The notes below the pieces were generated by a model, which was not told the DNA's origin, ran no database searches, and was given only the letters and a program-made list of their open reading frames with translations. From Streptomyces violens (lineage in GTDB: Bacteria; Actinomycetota; Actinomycetes; Streptomycetales; Streptomycetaceae), in assembly GCF_000717745.1 (NCBI RefSeq), contig NZ_JOBH01000009.1:124001-188000 (forward strand): DNA of 64,000 nucleotides, given 5' to 3'. Shown here one piece after another: positions 1 to 8,475 of this stretch. A program made the position numbers and the translations under genes. How positions within the stretch are numbered: position 1 is the first letter of the stretch; each line of letters begins with the position of its first letter.

Positions 1-1094
1 TTGCGGTAGAACCAGCCCGCCGGGGTGTCCGGGCTGCCGCCCTGCTCATCGCGGAGCCCGACGCACCCGTGGCTGGTGTTGGCGCCGCCGAACGTCCCCC
101 GTGGCGCCCAGTAGTTCCCGTGCAGGAACGTCCCCGAGGTGGTCAGTCGCAGCGCGTGCGGCACATCGGGGATGTCGTACTCGCCACCGAAGCCGACCGT
201 TCCGCCGTCCATCCGGGTCATCGGATGCCGTTCCAGGATCACCATCCGGCCGTTGTACGTCGGATTGTCCTGGTCCCCCGCGGTGACCGGCAGGGTCACC
301 GGCGGCGTCCCCGCGCGCCGTACGGTCATGGTGTGCGCGGCGGCGTCAACCACGCTGGTCTGATCCCGGCCGATCCGGAAACGGACGGTCTTGTGCTGGA
401 TCCCGTACACCCCGGGCGCCGCACGCACGTCCCGCAGCCGCAGCGCCATCGTCACCTCCGTGCCCGGCCGCCAGCGCTCCCGGGGCCGGAAGTCCAGCCG
501 GCGCGCGCCGAACCAGTGGGGCGCGATGCGCACGGCGGGGCGTGCGGTGACGGAGACGGCCCGCTCGACGGCGGCGCGGTCGCGCACCGGGCGGTTGAAG
601 TCGAAGGAGACGATCATTCCGGTGCCGACGGTGGAGCGGTGCTCGGGCCGGAAGAAGCCGACGACGCGGTGCCGGGGCACGTAGGTGGTGAAGGAGGTGT
701 GCCGGGCGGTGCGCCGCCCCTGCCCGTCCAGCGCCACGGCCTCGACGGTGTACCGGGAGGCGAGCGCGAGCGGGACGCCGGCGGAGCGCCAGCCGAGCCC
801 GTCGGGGGAGAGCCGGCCGGGCACCGGCGCGCTGCCGGTGTCCCCCGCCCGGGTGACCTCGACCCGTTCCAGCCGCCCGTCCGGTACCCGTACCTCGATG
901 CGGTGGTCCGCGCGCACGCCGCGCGCGCCGTCGTCCGGTACCACCCGTACGGCCTCGTGCGCGGGGCGCGGCGCGTCCGACGTCCACCCGCCCGGCCCCT
1001 GGCAGGCGGCGAGCAGGACGGCGCCGGTGAGCAGCGGTACGGCGGCCGTCCAGGGCCGCCCGGCCGCTCGGTTTCTGAGGGTTCGGTAGCTCAC
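1..1094 (-). CDS. L,D-transpeptidase lipoprotein (3' end outside window)
   Basis: Makes 3-3 cross-links in peptidoglycan at the outer face of the membrane. The GTG start at 1094 gives an N-terminus with a hydrophobic stretch ending in the lipobox LLAAC at about residue 31, so it should be a lipoprotein. One or two Ig-like domains follow (about residues 40-230), then a YkuD catalytic domain. The catalytic motif SHGCVGL is visible near the left edge, with Cys344 and His342; the usual R after C-V is G here. Roughly the last few dozen residues lie beyond position 1. The fold order (lipobox, Ig-like, YkuD) is that of actinobacterial Ldt enzymes. It is divergent from glgX. No strong ribosome binding site is visible before the GTG, so the exact start is less certain than the family call. 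Confidence 0.9.
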   Translation of the reverse strand, partial: MSYRTLRNRAAGRPWTAAVPLLTGAVLLAACQGPGGWTSDAPRPAHEAVRVVPDDGARGVRADHRIEVRVPDGRLERVEVTRAGDTGSAPVPGRLSPDGLGWRSAGVPLALASRYTVEAVALDGQGRRTARHTSFTTYVPRHRVVGFFRPEHRSTVGTGMIVSFDFNRPVRDRAAVERAVSVTARPAVRIAPHWFGARRLDFRPRERWRPGTEVTMALRLRDVRAAPGVYGIQHKTVRFRIGRDQTSVVDAAAHTMTVRRAGTPPVTLPVTAGDQDNPTYNGRMVILERHPMTRMDGGTVGFGGEYDIPDVPHALRLTTSGTFLHGNYWAPRGTFGGANTSHGCVGLRDEQGGSPDTPAGWFYR

Positions 1095-1259
1095 GGTGGT
1101 CTCAACGAGCGTTCGCTTCGTGGGGAAACGTGAGGTCCTGCCCAGTTCGGGGAAGGAAGGGGGCAGGGATGGATCGCCGGGAGGGCACGTCCACGCGCGC
1201 GGCCGGGACGTCGCGCGGGCACCGCCCGATCGAGTCGCCGAGCGGCGGGAGGCTGCCAC

Positions 1260-3479
1260 GTGTCGAGCGCGCTGGAGCAGGAGGCACTGCCGGACGACGG
1301 CCGGGCGAGAACGGCCCCGGGCACGGTCACGGTGCGGCCCGGGAGCCCGCAGCCCCTCGGGGCGCGCTTCCGCAGCGGCCCGGACGGCGTCGCGGGGACG
1401 AACTTCGCGCTGTGGTCGGCGGGCGCCGAGTCGGTGGAGGTGTGCCTCTTCGACGACGCGGGCGCCGAGACCCGGTATCCGCTCACCGAGCTGACGCACG
1501 AGATCTGGCACGGCTTCGTCCCCGGCGTGCTGCCGGGGACGCGGTACGGCTACCGCGTGCACGGCCGCTGGGACCCCTGGACCGGGGCCCGCTGGAATCC
1601 GGCGAAGCTGCTGCTCGATCCGTACGCGCGCGCGATCGACGGGGACTTCCGGCTGCCGCCGGAGGTGTACGGCCATGTGCGGGACTGGCCCGAGCAGCAC
1701 ATAGCGGACACCGTGCGCGACAACAGGGACTCCGCGCCGCACGTCCCCAAGGGCGTGGTGGTGCACGACGACGCGTCCGGTGACGAGTGGGAGGACGACC
1801 ACCGCCCGAAGACGCCGTGGGCCGATTCGGTGATCTACGAGCTGCACGTGCGCGGCTTCACGAAGCGCCATCCGGACATCCCGGAGCGGCTGCGCGGCAC
1901 GTATGCCGGGCTCGCGCACCCGGCCGCGATCGGGCATCTGACCCGACTCGGCGTCACCGCCGTCGAGCTGCTGCCCGTGCACCAGTTCGCGCACGAGGAC
2001 CATCTGCTCCGGCGCGGCCTGCGCAACTACTGGGGCTACAACTCCATTGGTTACTTCGCACCGCACGCCGCGTACGCCGCTTCCGGGACGCGCGGCCAGC
2101 AGGTGGGCGAGTTCCGCCGGATGGTGCGCGCGCTGCACGACGCGGGCATCGAGGTCATCCTCGACGTGGTCTACAACCACACGGCCGAGGCGAACGAGAT
2201 GGGCCCGATGCTGTCGCTGCGCGGCATAGACAACCGCGGCTACTACCGCCTCCAGCAGGACCCGCGCCGGTACGCCGACTACACCGGCTGCGGCAACACC
2301 CTGCACGTCGTACAGCCCAACGTGCTGCGCCTGATCACCGACTCGCTGCGCTACTGGGTCACCGAGATGGGCGTGGACGGCTTCCGCTTCGACCTGGCCG
2401 CGGCGCTCGCCCGGTCCATGCACGACGTGGACATGCTCTCGCCGTTCCTCGCGGTGATCGCGCAGGACCCGGTGCTGCGCCGGGTGAAGCTGATCGCCGA
2501 GCCGTGGGACGTGGGGATGGGCGGGTATCAGGTCGGGGCGTTCCCGCCGCTGTGGACGGAGTGGAACGACCGGTACCGCGACGCCGTGCGCGACTTCTGG
2601 CGCGGCGCGTACCCGGACGTCCGCGACCTCGGCTACCGGCTGTCCGGGTCCAGCGATCTGTACGCCTGGGGCGGCCGCCGCCCGCAGGCGTCGGTCAACT
2701 TCATCACGGCGCACGACGGCTTCACCCTGCGCGACCTGGTGTCCTACCAACACAAGCACAACGAGGCCAACGGCGAGGCCAACCGCGACGGCACGGACGA
2801 CAACCGCTCGTGGAACTGCGGCGCCGAGGGCGAGACCGACGACCCGGACATCAAGGCGCTCCGCCGCCGCCAGCTGCGCAACCTCCTCACCACGCTGCTG
2901 CTCTCCACGGGCGTGCCGATGCTGGTCGCGGGCGACGAGCTGGGCCGCACCCAGCACGGCAACAACAACGGCTACTGCCAGGACAACGAGCTGGGCTGGC
3001 TGGACTGGTCGCTGGCGGACGACCCGGAGTGGCGGCCGCTGACCGAGCTGGTCGCCCGGCTGATCACGCTGCGCCGGGCGCACCCGGTGCTGCGCCGCCG
3101 CGCCTTCTTCTCGGGGCGGCCGCAGGGGCCCGACGGGCTGCGGGACCTGGCGTGGTTCACGCCGGCGGGGACGGAGATGACGGACGCGGACTGGTACGCG
3201 CACGCCGCGGGCCTGAGCATGTTCCTGTCCGGTACGGACATCGCGCAGCGGGACGAGCGCGGGCTGCCGGTCACCGACGACAGCTTCCTCGTCGTGCTGC
3301 ACGCCGGGGAGGCGCCGGGCCGCTTCACCCTTCCGGGCGCGCCGTGGGCCCGTACGTATGAACTCCTCGTCGACACCGCGCGGGAGGACCAGGAGGCGGC
3401 GCCGGGCACGGCGTACGAGGCGGGTGCCGAGGTGGAGATGCCGGGGCGGGCGGTGTGGCTGCTACGGGCCGGGCGGTGA
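1260..3479 (+). CDS. glgX: Glycogen debranching enzyme GlgX (isoamylase type)
   Basis: Hydrolyses alpha-1,6 branch points of phosphorylase-limit glycogen in the cytoplasm. The 739-residue length is normal for the family. An N-terminal CBM48/E-set domain (about residues 20-130) precedes the GH13 barrel. Catalytic residues are Asp378 in GFRFDLAAAL, Glu414 in LIAEPWD and Asp486 in TAHDGFTL. The GlgX-typical segment with HNEANGE and NRSWNCG follows. The GTG start at 1260 is preceded by GGGAGG at good spacing. The gene stands alone, transcribed away from the transpeptidase. Its partners GlgP and GlgB are encoded 10-25 kb downstream. A TreX-like role is possible because the families are close, but the motifs favour GlgX. 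Confidence 0.95.
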   Translation: MSSALEQEALPDDGRARTAPGTVTVRPGSPQPLGARFRSGPDGVAGTNFALWSAGAESVEVCLFDDAGAETRYPLTELTHEIWHGFVPGVLPGTRYGYRVHGRWDPWTGARWNPAKLLLDPYARAIDGDFRLPPEVYGHVRDWPEQHIADTVRDNRDSAPHVPKGVVVHDDASGDEWEDDHRPKTPWADSVIYELHVRGFTKRHPDIPERLRGTYAGLAHPAAIGHLTRLGVTAVELLPVHQFAHEDHLLRRGLRNYWGYNSIGYFAPHAAYAASGTRGQQVGEFRRMVRALHDAGIEVILDVVYNHTAEANEMGPMLSLRGIDNRGYYRLQQDPRRYADYTGCGNTLHVVQPNVLRLITDSLRYWVTEMGVDGFRFDLAAALARSMHDVDMLSPFLAVIAQDPVLRRVKLIAEPWDVGMGGYQVGAFPPLWTEWNDRYRDAVRDFWRGAYPDVRDLGYRLSGSSDLYAWGGRRPQASVNFITAHDGFTLRDLVSYQHKHNEANGEANRDGTDDNRSWNCGAEGETDDPDIKALRRRQLRNLLTTLLLSTGVPMLVAGDELGRTQHGNNNGYCQDNELGWLDWSLADDPEWRPLTELVARLITLRRAHPVLRRRAFFSGRPQGPDGLRDLAWFTPAGTEMTDADWYAHAAGLSMFLSGTDIAQRDERGLPVTDDSFLVVLHAGEAPGRFTLPGAPWARTYELLVDTAREDQEAAPGTAYEAGAEVEMPGRAVWLLRAGR

Positions 3480-3581
3480 CCGTCCGGCCCGGGTCCGCCT
3501 GTCCTGGGTCGGCCCGTTCCGGGTCGCGGCGGGAAAAAACCGCGTGAGGATTGTCAGTGGTGACTTCTACGCTCACTGCTG

Positions 3582-5444
3582 ATGAGCGATGACGCGCACC
3601 GCCCCGAGTCCGCCGTCCCCACTCCCCGCTCCCCCGTGCGCTCGCTGCTGCGCCTGTGGCCGTACGTCCGCCCCGTGCGGGCCCGGCTGGCCGGTGCGGC
3701 GGGCGTCGCCGTCCTGGCGTCCGGCACGGGCCTGCTCATTCCGCTCGTACTGAAGTGGCTGGTGGACGGGCCGGTCGCGGAGCGGGACGCGGCGGGCATC
3801 TGGCTGGGCGGCGGCATCCTGCTGCTCCTGGGGCTGGCCGAGGCGGGGCTCTTCGGGCTGCGCCGGTGGCTGGTCGCGCGCCCGCTGGCGAGCGTCGAGG
3901 CGGCGATGCGCGCCGCGCTGTACCGCCACCTCCAGCGGCTGCCGGTGGCCTTCCACGACCGCTGGCCCACCGGGCAGTTGCTCTCGCGCGGCACCACCGA
4001 CCTGCAGCTGCTGCGGATGTTCCTGGCGTTCCCGCTGACGTTCCTGTTCGTCAACGGCGTCACGATCCTCGCGGGCTGCGCCATCCTGCTGGCCCAGCGC
4101 TGGTCGCTGGGGCTGGTCCTGCTCGCGCCGATCGTGCCGCTGGTGGTGCTGTGCTCGGTTTTCGAGGCGAAGTACTCCGTCGCGGCGCGCCGTTCGCAGG
4201 ACCAGGTCGGCGATCTGACCACGCTGGTCGAGGAGGCGGTACTGGGCATCCGCATCATCAAGGGGTTCGGCCGGCACCGCGCCCAGGCCCGTGCCTACAC
4301 CGCCCTCACCCACGAGCTGCGCGCCACCGAGCTGCACAAGGCCCGGCTGCTCGCCGCGATCTGGGGCGTCATCACGGTCCTGCCGGAGACCGCGATCGGG
4401 GCCGCGCTGATCCTCGGTACGGTCCAGGTCGCCGACGGTGACCTGTCGGCGGGCACGCTCGTGGCGTTCCTGTCCACCGCGCTGGCGCTGCGCTGGCCGG
4501 TGGAGTCCATCGGCTTCCTGCTGGCGATCAGCAATGAATCGGCGACCGCGGCGGACCGGTACTTCGAGGTGATGGACGTGCCGGAGGCGGATGCGGCCGA
4601 CGCGTCCGTACTCCCGGCCGCCCCCGGCGCCCCGGCCCCCGACGGCCTCGCTTTCACCGGCGTGGAGTTCCGCTACCCCGACGCGCCCGCCGGCGCGCCG
4701 CCCACGCTGCGCGGCGTCGACCTGCACGTCCGGCCCGGCGAGACGATGGCCCTGGTGGGCGCCACGGGCAGCGGCAAGACCACGCTCACCGCGCTGGTAC
4801 CGCGGCTGTACGACGCGACCGGCGGGCGGATCACCCTGGACGGGCGCGACATCATGACGCTGCCGCGGGACGAGCTGCGGTCGCTGGTCGCGGTGGCCTT
4901 CGAGGAGCCCACGCTCTTCTCGGCGACCGCGGCGGAGAACGTCCTGATGGGCGGCGAGGAGGCGGACGGGGACGGCGTGCGGCGGGCGCTGCGGGTCGCC
5001 CAGGCGCACGAGTTCGTCGCCGCGCTGCCGCAGGCCGAGCACACCCAGGTCGGCGAGCAGGGGCTGAGCCTGTCCGGCGGGCAGCGGCAGCGGCTCGCGC
5101 TGGCCCGCGCGGTGGTCGGGTCCCCGCGCTTCCTCGTCCTGGACGACCCGCTCTCCGCGCTGGACGTGCACACCGAGGCGCGGGTGGAGGCCGCGCTGCG
5201 CGAGGTGCTGGCGACCACGACCGCGCTGATCGTCGCGCACCGCCCCTCCACGGTCCTGCTCGCCGACCGGGTCGCGCTGCTCTCCGGCGGCCGCATCACC
5301 GCGGTCGGCACGCATCAGCAGCTGCTGCGCGAGAGCGCGGAGTACGCCCATCTGATGTCCGGCGCCGATCCGGCCGGTGCGGGCCCGTCCAGCGCCCCGA
5401 GCCCCGCCGACCCGGCCCGCACCGCAGAGGAGACGGAGCGATGA
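3582..5444 (+). CDS. ABC exporter half-transporter with degenerate ATP site
   Basis: One half of a heterodimeric type IV ABC exporter (TMD-NBD fusion, 620 residues) in the plasma membrane; substrate unknown. Six membrane helices occupy about residues 35-310. The NBD has Walker A GATGSGKTT (Lys399), signature LSGGQ (from Leu497), and an H-loop His. Two key residues are altered: the catalytic Glu after Walker B is Asp522 (LDDPLSALD), and the Q-loop Gln is Glu441. The next gene has consensus Walker B and Q-loop but a weakened signature, so the pair would form one degenerate and one competent site, as in TM287/288 or BmrCD. The ATG start overlaps nothing upstream; the stop overlaps the next start (ATGA), indicating translational coupling. 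Confidence 0.93.
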   Translation: MSDDAHRPESAVPTPRSPVRSLLRLWPYVRPVRARLAGAAGVAVLASGTGLLIPLVLKWLVDGPVAERDAAGIWLGGGILLLLGLAEAGLFGLRRWLVARPLASVEAAMRAALYRHLQRLPVAFHDRWPTGQLLSRGTTDLQLLRMFLAFPLTFLFVNGVTILAGCAILLAQRWSLGLVLLAPIVPLVVLCSVFEAKYSVAARRSQDQVGDLTTLVEEAVLGIRIIKGFGRHRAQARAYTALTHELRATELHKARLLAAIWGVITVLPETAIGAALILGTVQVADGDLSAGTLVAFLSTALALRWPVESIGFLLAISNESATAADRYFEVMDVPEADAADASVLPAAPGAPAPDGLAFTGVEFRYPDAPAGAPPTLRGVDLHVRPGETMALVGATGSGKTTLTALVPRLYDATGGRITLDGRDIMTLPRDELRSLVAVAFEEPTLFSATAAENVLMGGEEADGDGVRRALRVAQAHEFVAALPQAEHTQVGEQGLSLSGGQRQRLALARAVVGSPRFLVLDDPLSALDVHTEARVEAALREVLATTTALIVAHRPSTVLLADRVALLSGGRITAVGTHQQLLRESAEYAHLMSGADPAGAGPSSAPSPADPARTAEETER

Positions 5445-7318
5445 CCACGACCACGACCGCCGCCGGCCGGCCACCCGAGGACAGCGACGCCGACGCGGCC
5501 GCACCGCCCGGCCCGCCCACCGCCGGCGACCCCTTCGACCGGGACGTCCTGCCCACCCCCAAGGGCGCCTCGCTCGCCCTGCTGCGCTCGCTGCTGCGCC
5601 CGTACGCGGCCCGCGGCCGGCTCACCGTCGTGCTGCTCCTCCTCCAGCAGGCCGCCGTGCAGGCCGGGCCGCTGCTGGTCGCGTACGCCATCGACCACGC
5701 CGTGCCCGCGCTGCGGGCGCACGACCACGGCCCGCTGCTCGCCGTCGGCGCCGGATACCTGGCGTGCGCGCTGGCCGCGGGCGCCCTCCAGTACGGCTTC
5801 ACGCGGTCCTGCGCGCGGGTCAGCCAGGACGTACTGCGCGACCTGCGCGGCCGGATCTTCCGGCACGCCCAGGCGCTCAGCCTGGACTTCCACGAGCGCT
5901 ACACCTCGGGACGGCTGATCTCCCGCTCGACGACCGACGTGGAATCGCTGCGCGAGCTGCTCAACGACGGCCTGCAGGAGCTGGTCGGGGTCGTGCTGTC
6001 CATCGTCTACGTCACGGCGATGCTGCTGTACCTGGACTGGGGCCTGGGCGCGGCGGCCGTGCTCTCCGCGGGGCCGCTGCTGCTCTTCATCCGCTCCTAC
6101 CGGCGCCGCTCCAAGAGGGTCTACGCGCGCCGCTCGACGGCGATCGCCGCGGTCATCGTGAAGTTCGCCGAGACGCTCAACGGCATCCGCCCCGTGCAGG
6201 CGTTCCGCCGCGAGCGGCCCAACGACGCGGCGTTCGGCCGTCTCAACCGCGTCCACGAGCGGGTCAACGGCAGCGCCACCCTGGAGATGGCCCGGTACGT
6301 CCTCCTCTCCCGTACGGCCGCCAATATCGCCGTCGCCGCCATCGTCCTGTGGGGCGCCTCCCGCGTCGCCACCGGCTCGCTGGCCCTCGGCGTACTGGCC
6401 GCCGCCGTCCTGTACCTGCGGCGCCTCTACGACCCGATCGACCGCCTCGGGATGTTCCTGAACGCCTACCAGTCGGCGGCCGCGTCCCTGGAGAAGGTCG
6501 CGGGCCTGCTCGCCCAGCGTCCCGCCGTACCGGAACCGGCCACGCCCGTGCCGCTGCCCGAGCGCGCCGACGGCCGCCCCGGCCGCGAAGTGACCTTCTC
6601 GGGCGTGCACTTCGCGTACCGCACCGGCGGCGAGGTGCTGCCCCGCTTCGACCTCACGCTCGCCGCGGGGAAGACCGTCGCGGTGGTCGGCAGCACGGGC
6701 GCGGGCAAGTCCACCCTCGCCAAGCTGCTCGCCCGCTTCTACGACCCCACGGGCGGCCGGGTGCTGCTGGACGGTGTCGACCTGCGCGACCTGTCCACGA
6801 CCGAGCTGCGGCGCGGGGTCGTCATGGTCACCCAGGAGGCGTTCCTCTTCTCCGGCACGGTCGCGGAGAACATCGCCATCGGCCGCCCCGAGGCCCCCCG
6901 CGCCGAGATCGAGCGGGCCGCGCGGGCGATCGGCGCCCATGACTTCATCGCCGCGCTCCCCGAGGGCTACGACACCGACGTCCGCAAGCGCGGCGGCCGT
7001 ATCTCCGCAGGCCAGCGCCAGCTCGTCGGCTTCGCCCGCGCGCTCCTCGCCGACCCGGCGGTACTGATCCTCGACGAGGCGACGTCCTCCCTCGACATCC
7101 CCGGCGAACGCGCGGTCCAGCGCGCCATGCACACCGTCCTGCGCGACCGCACGGCCGTCGTCATCGCCCACCGCCTCTCCACGGTCGAGATCGCCGACCG
7201 CGTCCTGGTGATGTCCCACGGCCGCCTCGTCGAGGACGGCACACCTGCCGAACTCATCGGCAACAAGGGCGAGTTCGCCTCCCTCCACGAGGCGTGGCGG
7301 GACAGCCTGGTGCAGTGA
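5441..7318 (+). CDS. ABC exporter half-transporter, catalytically consensus partner
   Basis: Partner of the preceding gene, 625 residues, also TMD-NBD. After an acidic and proline-rich N-terminus of about 40 residues it has six predicted helices and an NBD with Walker A GSTGAGKST, Q-loop VTQEAFLF, Walker B LILDEATSSLD with the catalytic Glu, and an H-loop in VIAHRLST. Its signature reads ISAGQ instead of LSGGQ. This places the weak signature opposite the degenerate Walker B of the first subunit. The pair is most likely a drug, lipid or peptide exporter. There is no adjacent biosynthetic gene or dedicated regulator to suggest a substrate. Confidence 0.93.
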   Translation: MTTTTTAAGRPPEDSDADAAAPPGPPTAGDPFDRDVLPTPKGASLALLRSLLRPYAARGRLTVVLLLLQQAAVQAGPLLVAYAIDHAVPALRAHDHGPLLAVGAGYLACALAAGALQYGFTRSCARVSQDVLRDLRGRIFRHAQALSLDFHERYTSGRLISRSTTDVESLRELLNDGLQELVGVVLSIVYVTAMLLYLDWGLGAAAVLSAGPLLLFIRSYRRRSKRVYARRSTAIAAVIVKFAETLNGIRPVQAFRRERPNDAAFGRLNRVHERVNGSATLEMARYVLLSRTAANIAVAAIVLWGASRVATGSLALGVLAAAVLYLRRLYDPIDRLGMFLNAYQSAAASLEKVAGLLAQRPAVPEPATPVPLPERADGRPGREVTFSGVHFAYRTGGEVLPRFDLTLAAGKTVAVVGSTGAGKSTLAKLLARFYDPTGGRVLLDGVDLRDLSTTELRRGVVMVTQEAFLFSGTVAENIAIGRPEAPRAEIERAARAIGAHDFIAALPEGYDTDVRKRGGRISAGQRQLVGFARALLADPAVLILDEATSSLDIPGERAVQRAMHTVLRDRTAVVIAHRLSTVEIADRVLVMSHGRLVEDGTPAELIGNKGEFASLHEAWRDSLVQ

Positions 7319-7351
7319 GGACCGCCCCGGGCGCGTGAAATGATGTTGGTC

Positions 7352-8194
7352 ATGAGCACGCCGCCGCCTCCCGGGCCCTCCTATCCGCCGTATCCGCAGC
7401 AGCCGCAGCCGGGCTACGGCGCACCGCAGTACGGCCCGCCACAGGCGCCGTACCCGGGCCAGGCGCCGTACCCGGGGCAAGCTCCGTATCCAGGACAGCC
7501 GCCGTACGGCCAGCAGCCCGGCGCCCCCTGGGGAATGCCGCCCATGGGGCCGCCGCCGAAGAAGAGCAACGCGGGAAAGATCACCGGCATCGTGATCGGT
7601 GTGGTGGTCGGCTGCTTCGTCGTGGGAGGCATCGTGCGCGAGTTCCTGCCGGGGGCGGGGGCTTCGCACTCCAGTACCGCCCCTTCCGGGCCCCGGTACA
7701 CGCTCATCGTCCCGAAGACGCTCGACAACGGGACCTACCGGATCGCCCAGGACATCAGCGACACGATCGACCGCCAGATCCCGCACGACGGCAACGGCAT
7801 GCACGGCATGAAGGCGGTGGGCGGCCAGTACACCCACGGCACCAAGTCCCTGACGTACACCGGGTTGTACGGGACCATCGACGATCCGGACCGGGCGCTC
7901 GACAGCAACATCGACGGCATGAACGAGGGCGAGGGCGCCGCCCAGCCCGTGCCGGAGCGGGAGTTCACCCCCAAGGGCGATGACACTCCGGTGACCTGCG
8001 GCGTCATGACCAAGGACCAGGCCGGCACGGAGATCACCGTGCCCTTCTGCAGCTGGGCCGACGGGAGCCATGAGGTGAGCGTGATGGAGGTGGACGGCGC
8101 CGACCCCGAGGCCGATCCGGCCTCCGTCGACCTCCAGGCATTCGCCGACAAGGCGGGCCGCATCCGGGACGAGGTCCGCGTCAAGGCCGACTGA
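7352..8194 (+). CDS. Proline/tyrosine-rich single-pass membrane protein
   Basis: Function unknown. The first 65 residues are rich in Pro, Tyr, Gly and Gln and contain near-identical QAPYPG repeats. A basic PPPKKSNAGK stretch and a single membrane helix (about residues 77-95) follow. The remaining roughly 180 residues are a polar domain predicted to lie outside the cell. It has two Cys (in VTCGVMTK and VPFCSW) that could form a disulfide. This layout (cytoplasmic PxxY tail, one helix, small extracellular domain) is common among Streptomyces hypothetical proteins. The start is ambiguous: an in-frame ATG lies 12 nt upstream at 7340, and neither has a strong ribosome binding site. It follows the ABC pair by about 30 nt and may share its transcript. 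Confidence 0.8.
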   Translation: MSTPPPPGPSYPPYPQQPQPGYGAPQYGPPQAPYPGQAPYPGQAPYPGQPPYGQQPGAPWGMPPMGPPPKKSNAGKITGIVIGVVVGCFVVGGIVREFLPGAGASHSSTAPSGPRYTLIVPKTLDNGTYRIAQDISDTIDRQIPHDGNGMHGMKAVGGQYTHGTKSLTYTGLYGTIDDPDRALDSNIDGMNEGEGAAQPVPEREFTPKGDDTPVTCGVMTKDQAGTEITVPFCSWADGSHEVSVMEVDGADPEADPASVDLQAFADKAGRIRDEVRVKAD

Positions 8195-8475
8195 CCCGAC
8201 TCCGACCGGCCTCTGCCTTGGTTGACCGCTATACGAACGCCAACCGCCGCTCTACGGACGGTTTCCGGCCATGTTCTTGAACGGATCCTGACAAACGGGC
8301 GCGGCGGGTGGGAAGCTGCGCGGCAGTCGGGGCGGGTCCCCACAGCACCACTGCCCGCGCCGGTCACGTACGTACCGCTCCCCCCACACGCACTTGTTCT
8401 GCCCGGACGGCCACCCCGCCGCCCGGTCCCCCCGGCCGTGGCCCACACCGCCGCGGCCCCGCAGAAGGAGCCAGC

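Noticed and set aside
3573..5504. Long open frame on the minus strand opposite the first ABC gene
   Set aside because: Arg/Gly/Ala/Pro-rich translation with no family motif; an expected mirror of high third-position GC in the real plus-strand gene.
7420..7510. Short repeats that might be a CRISPR or minisatellite
   Set aside because: They encode QAPYPG repeats in a real proline-rich protein.
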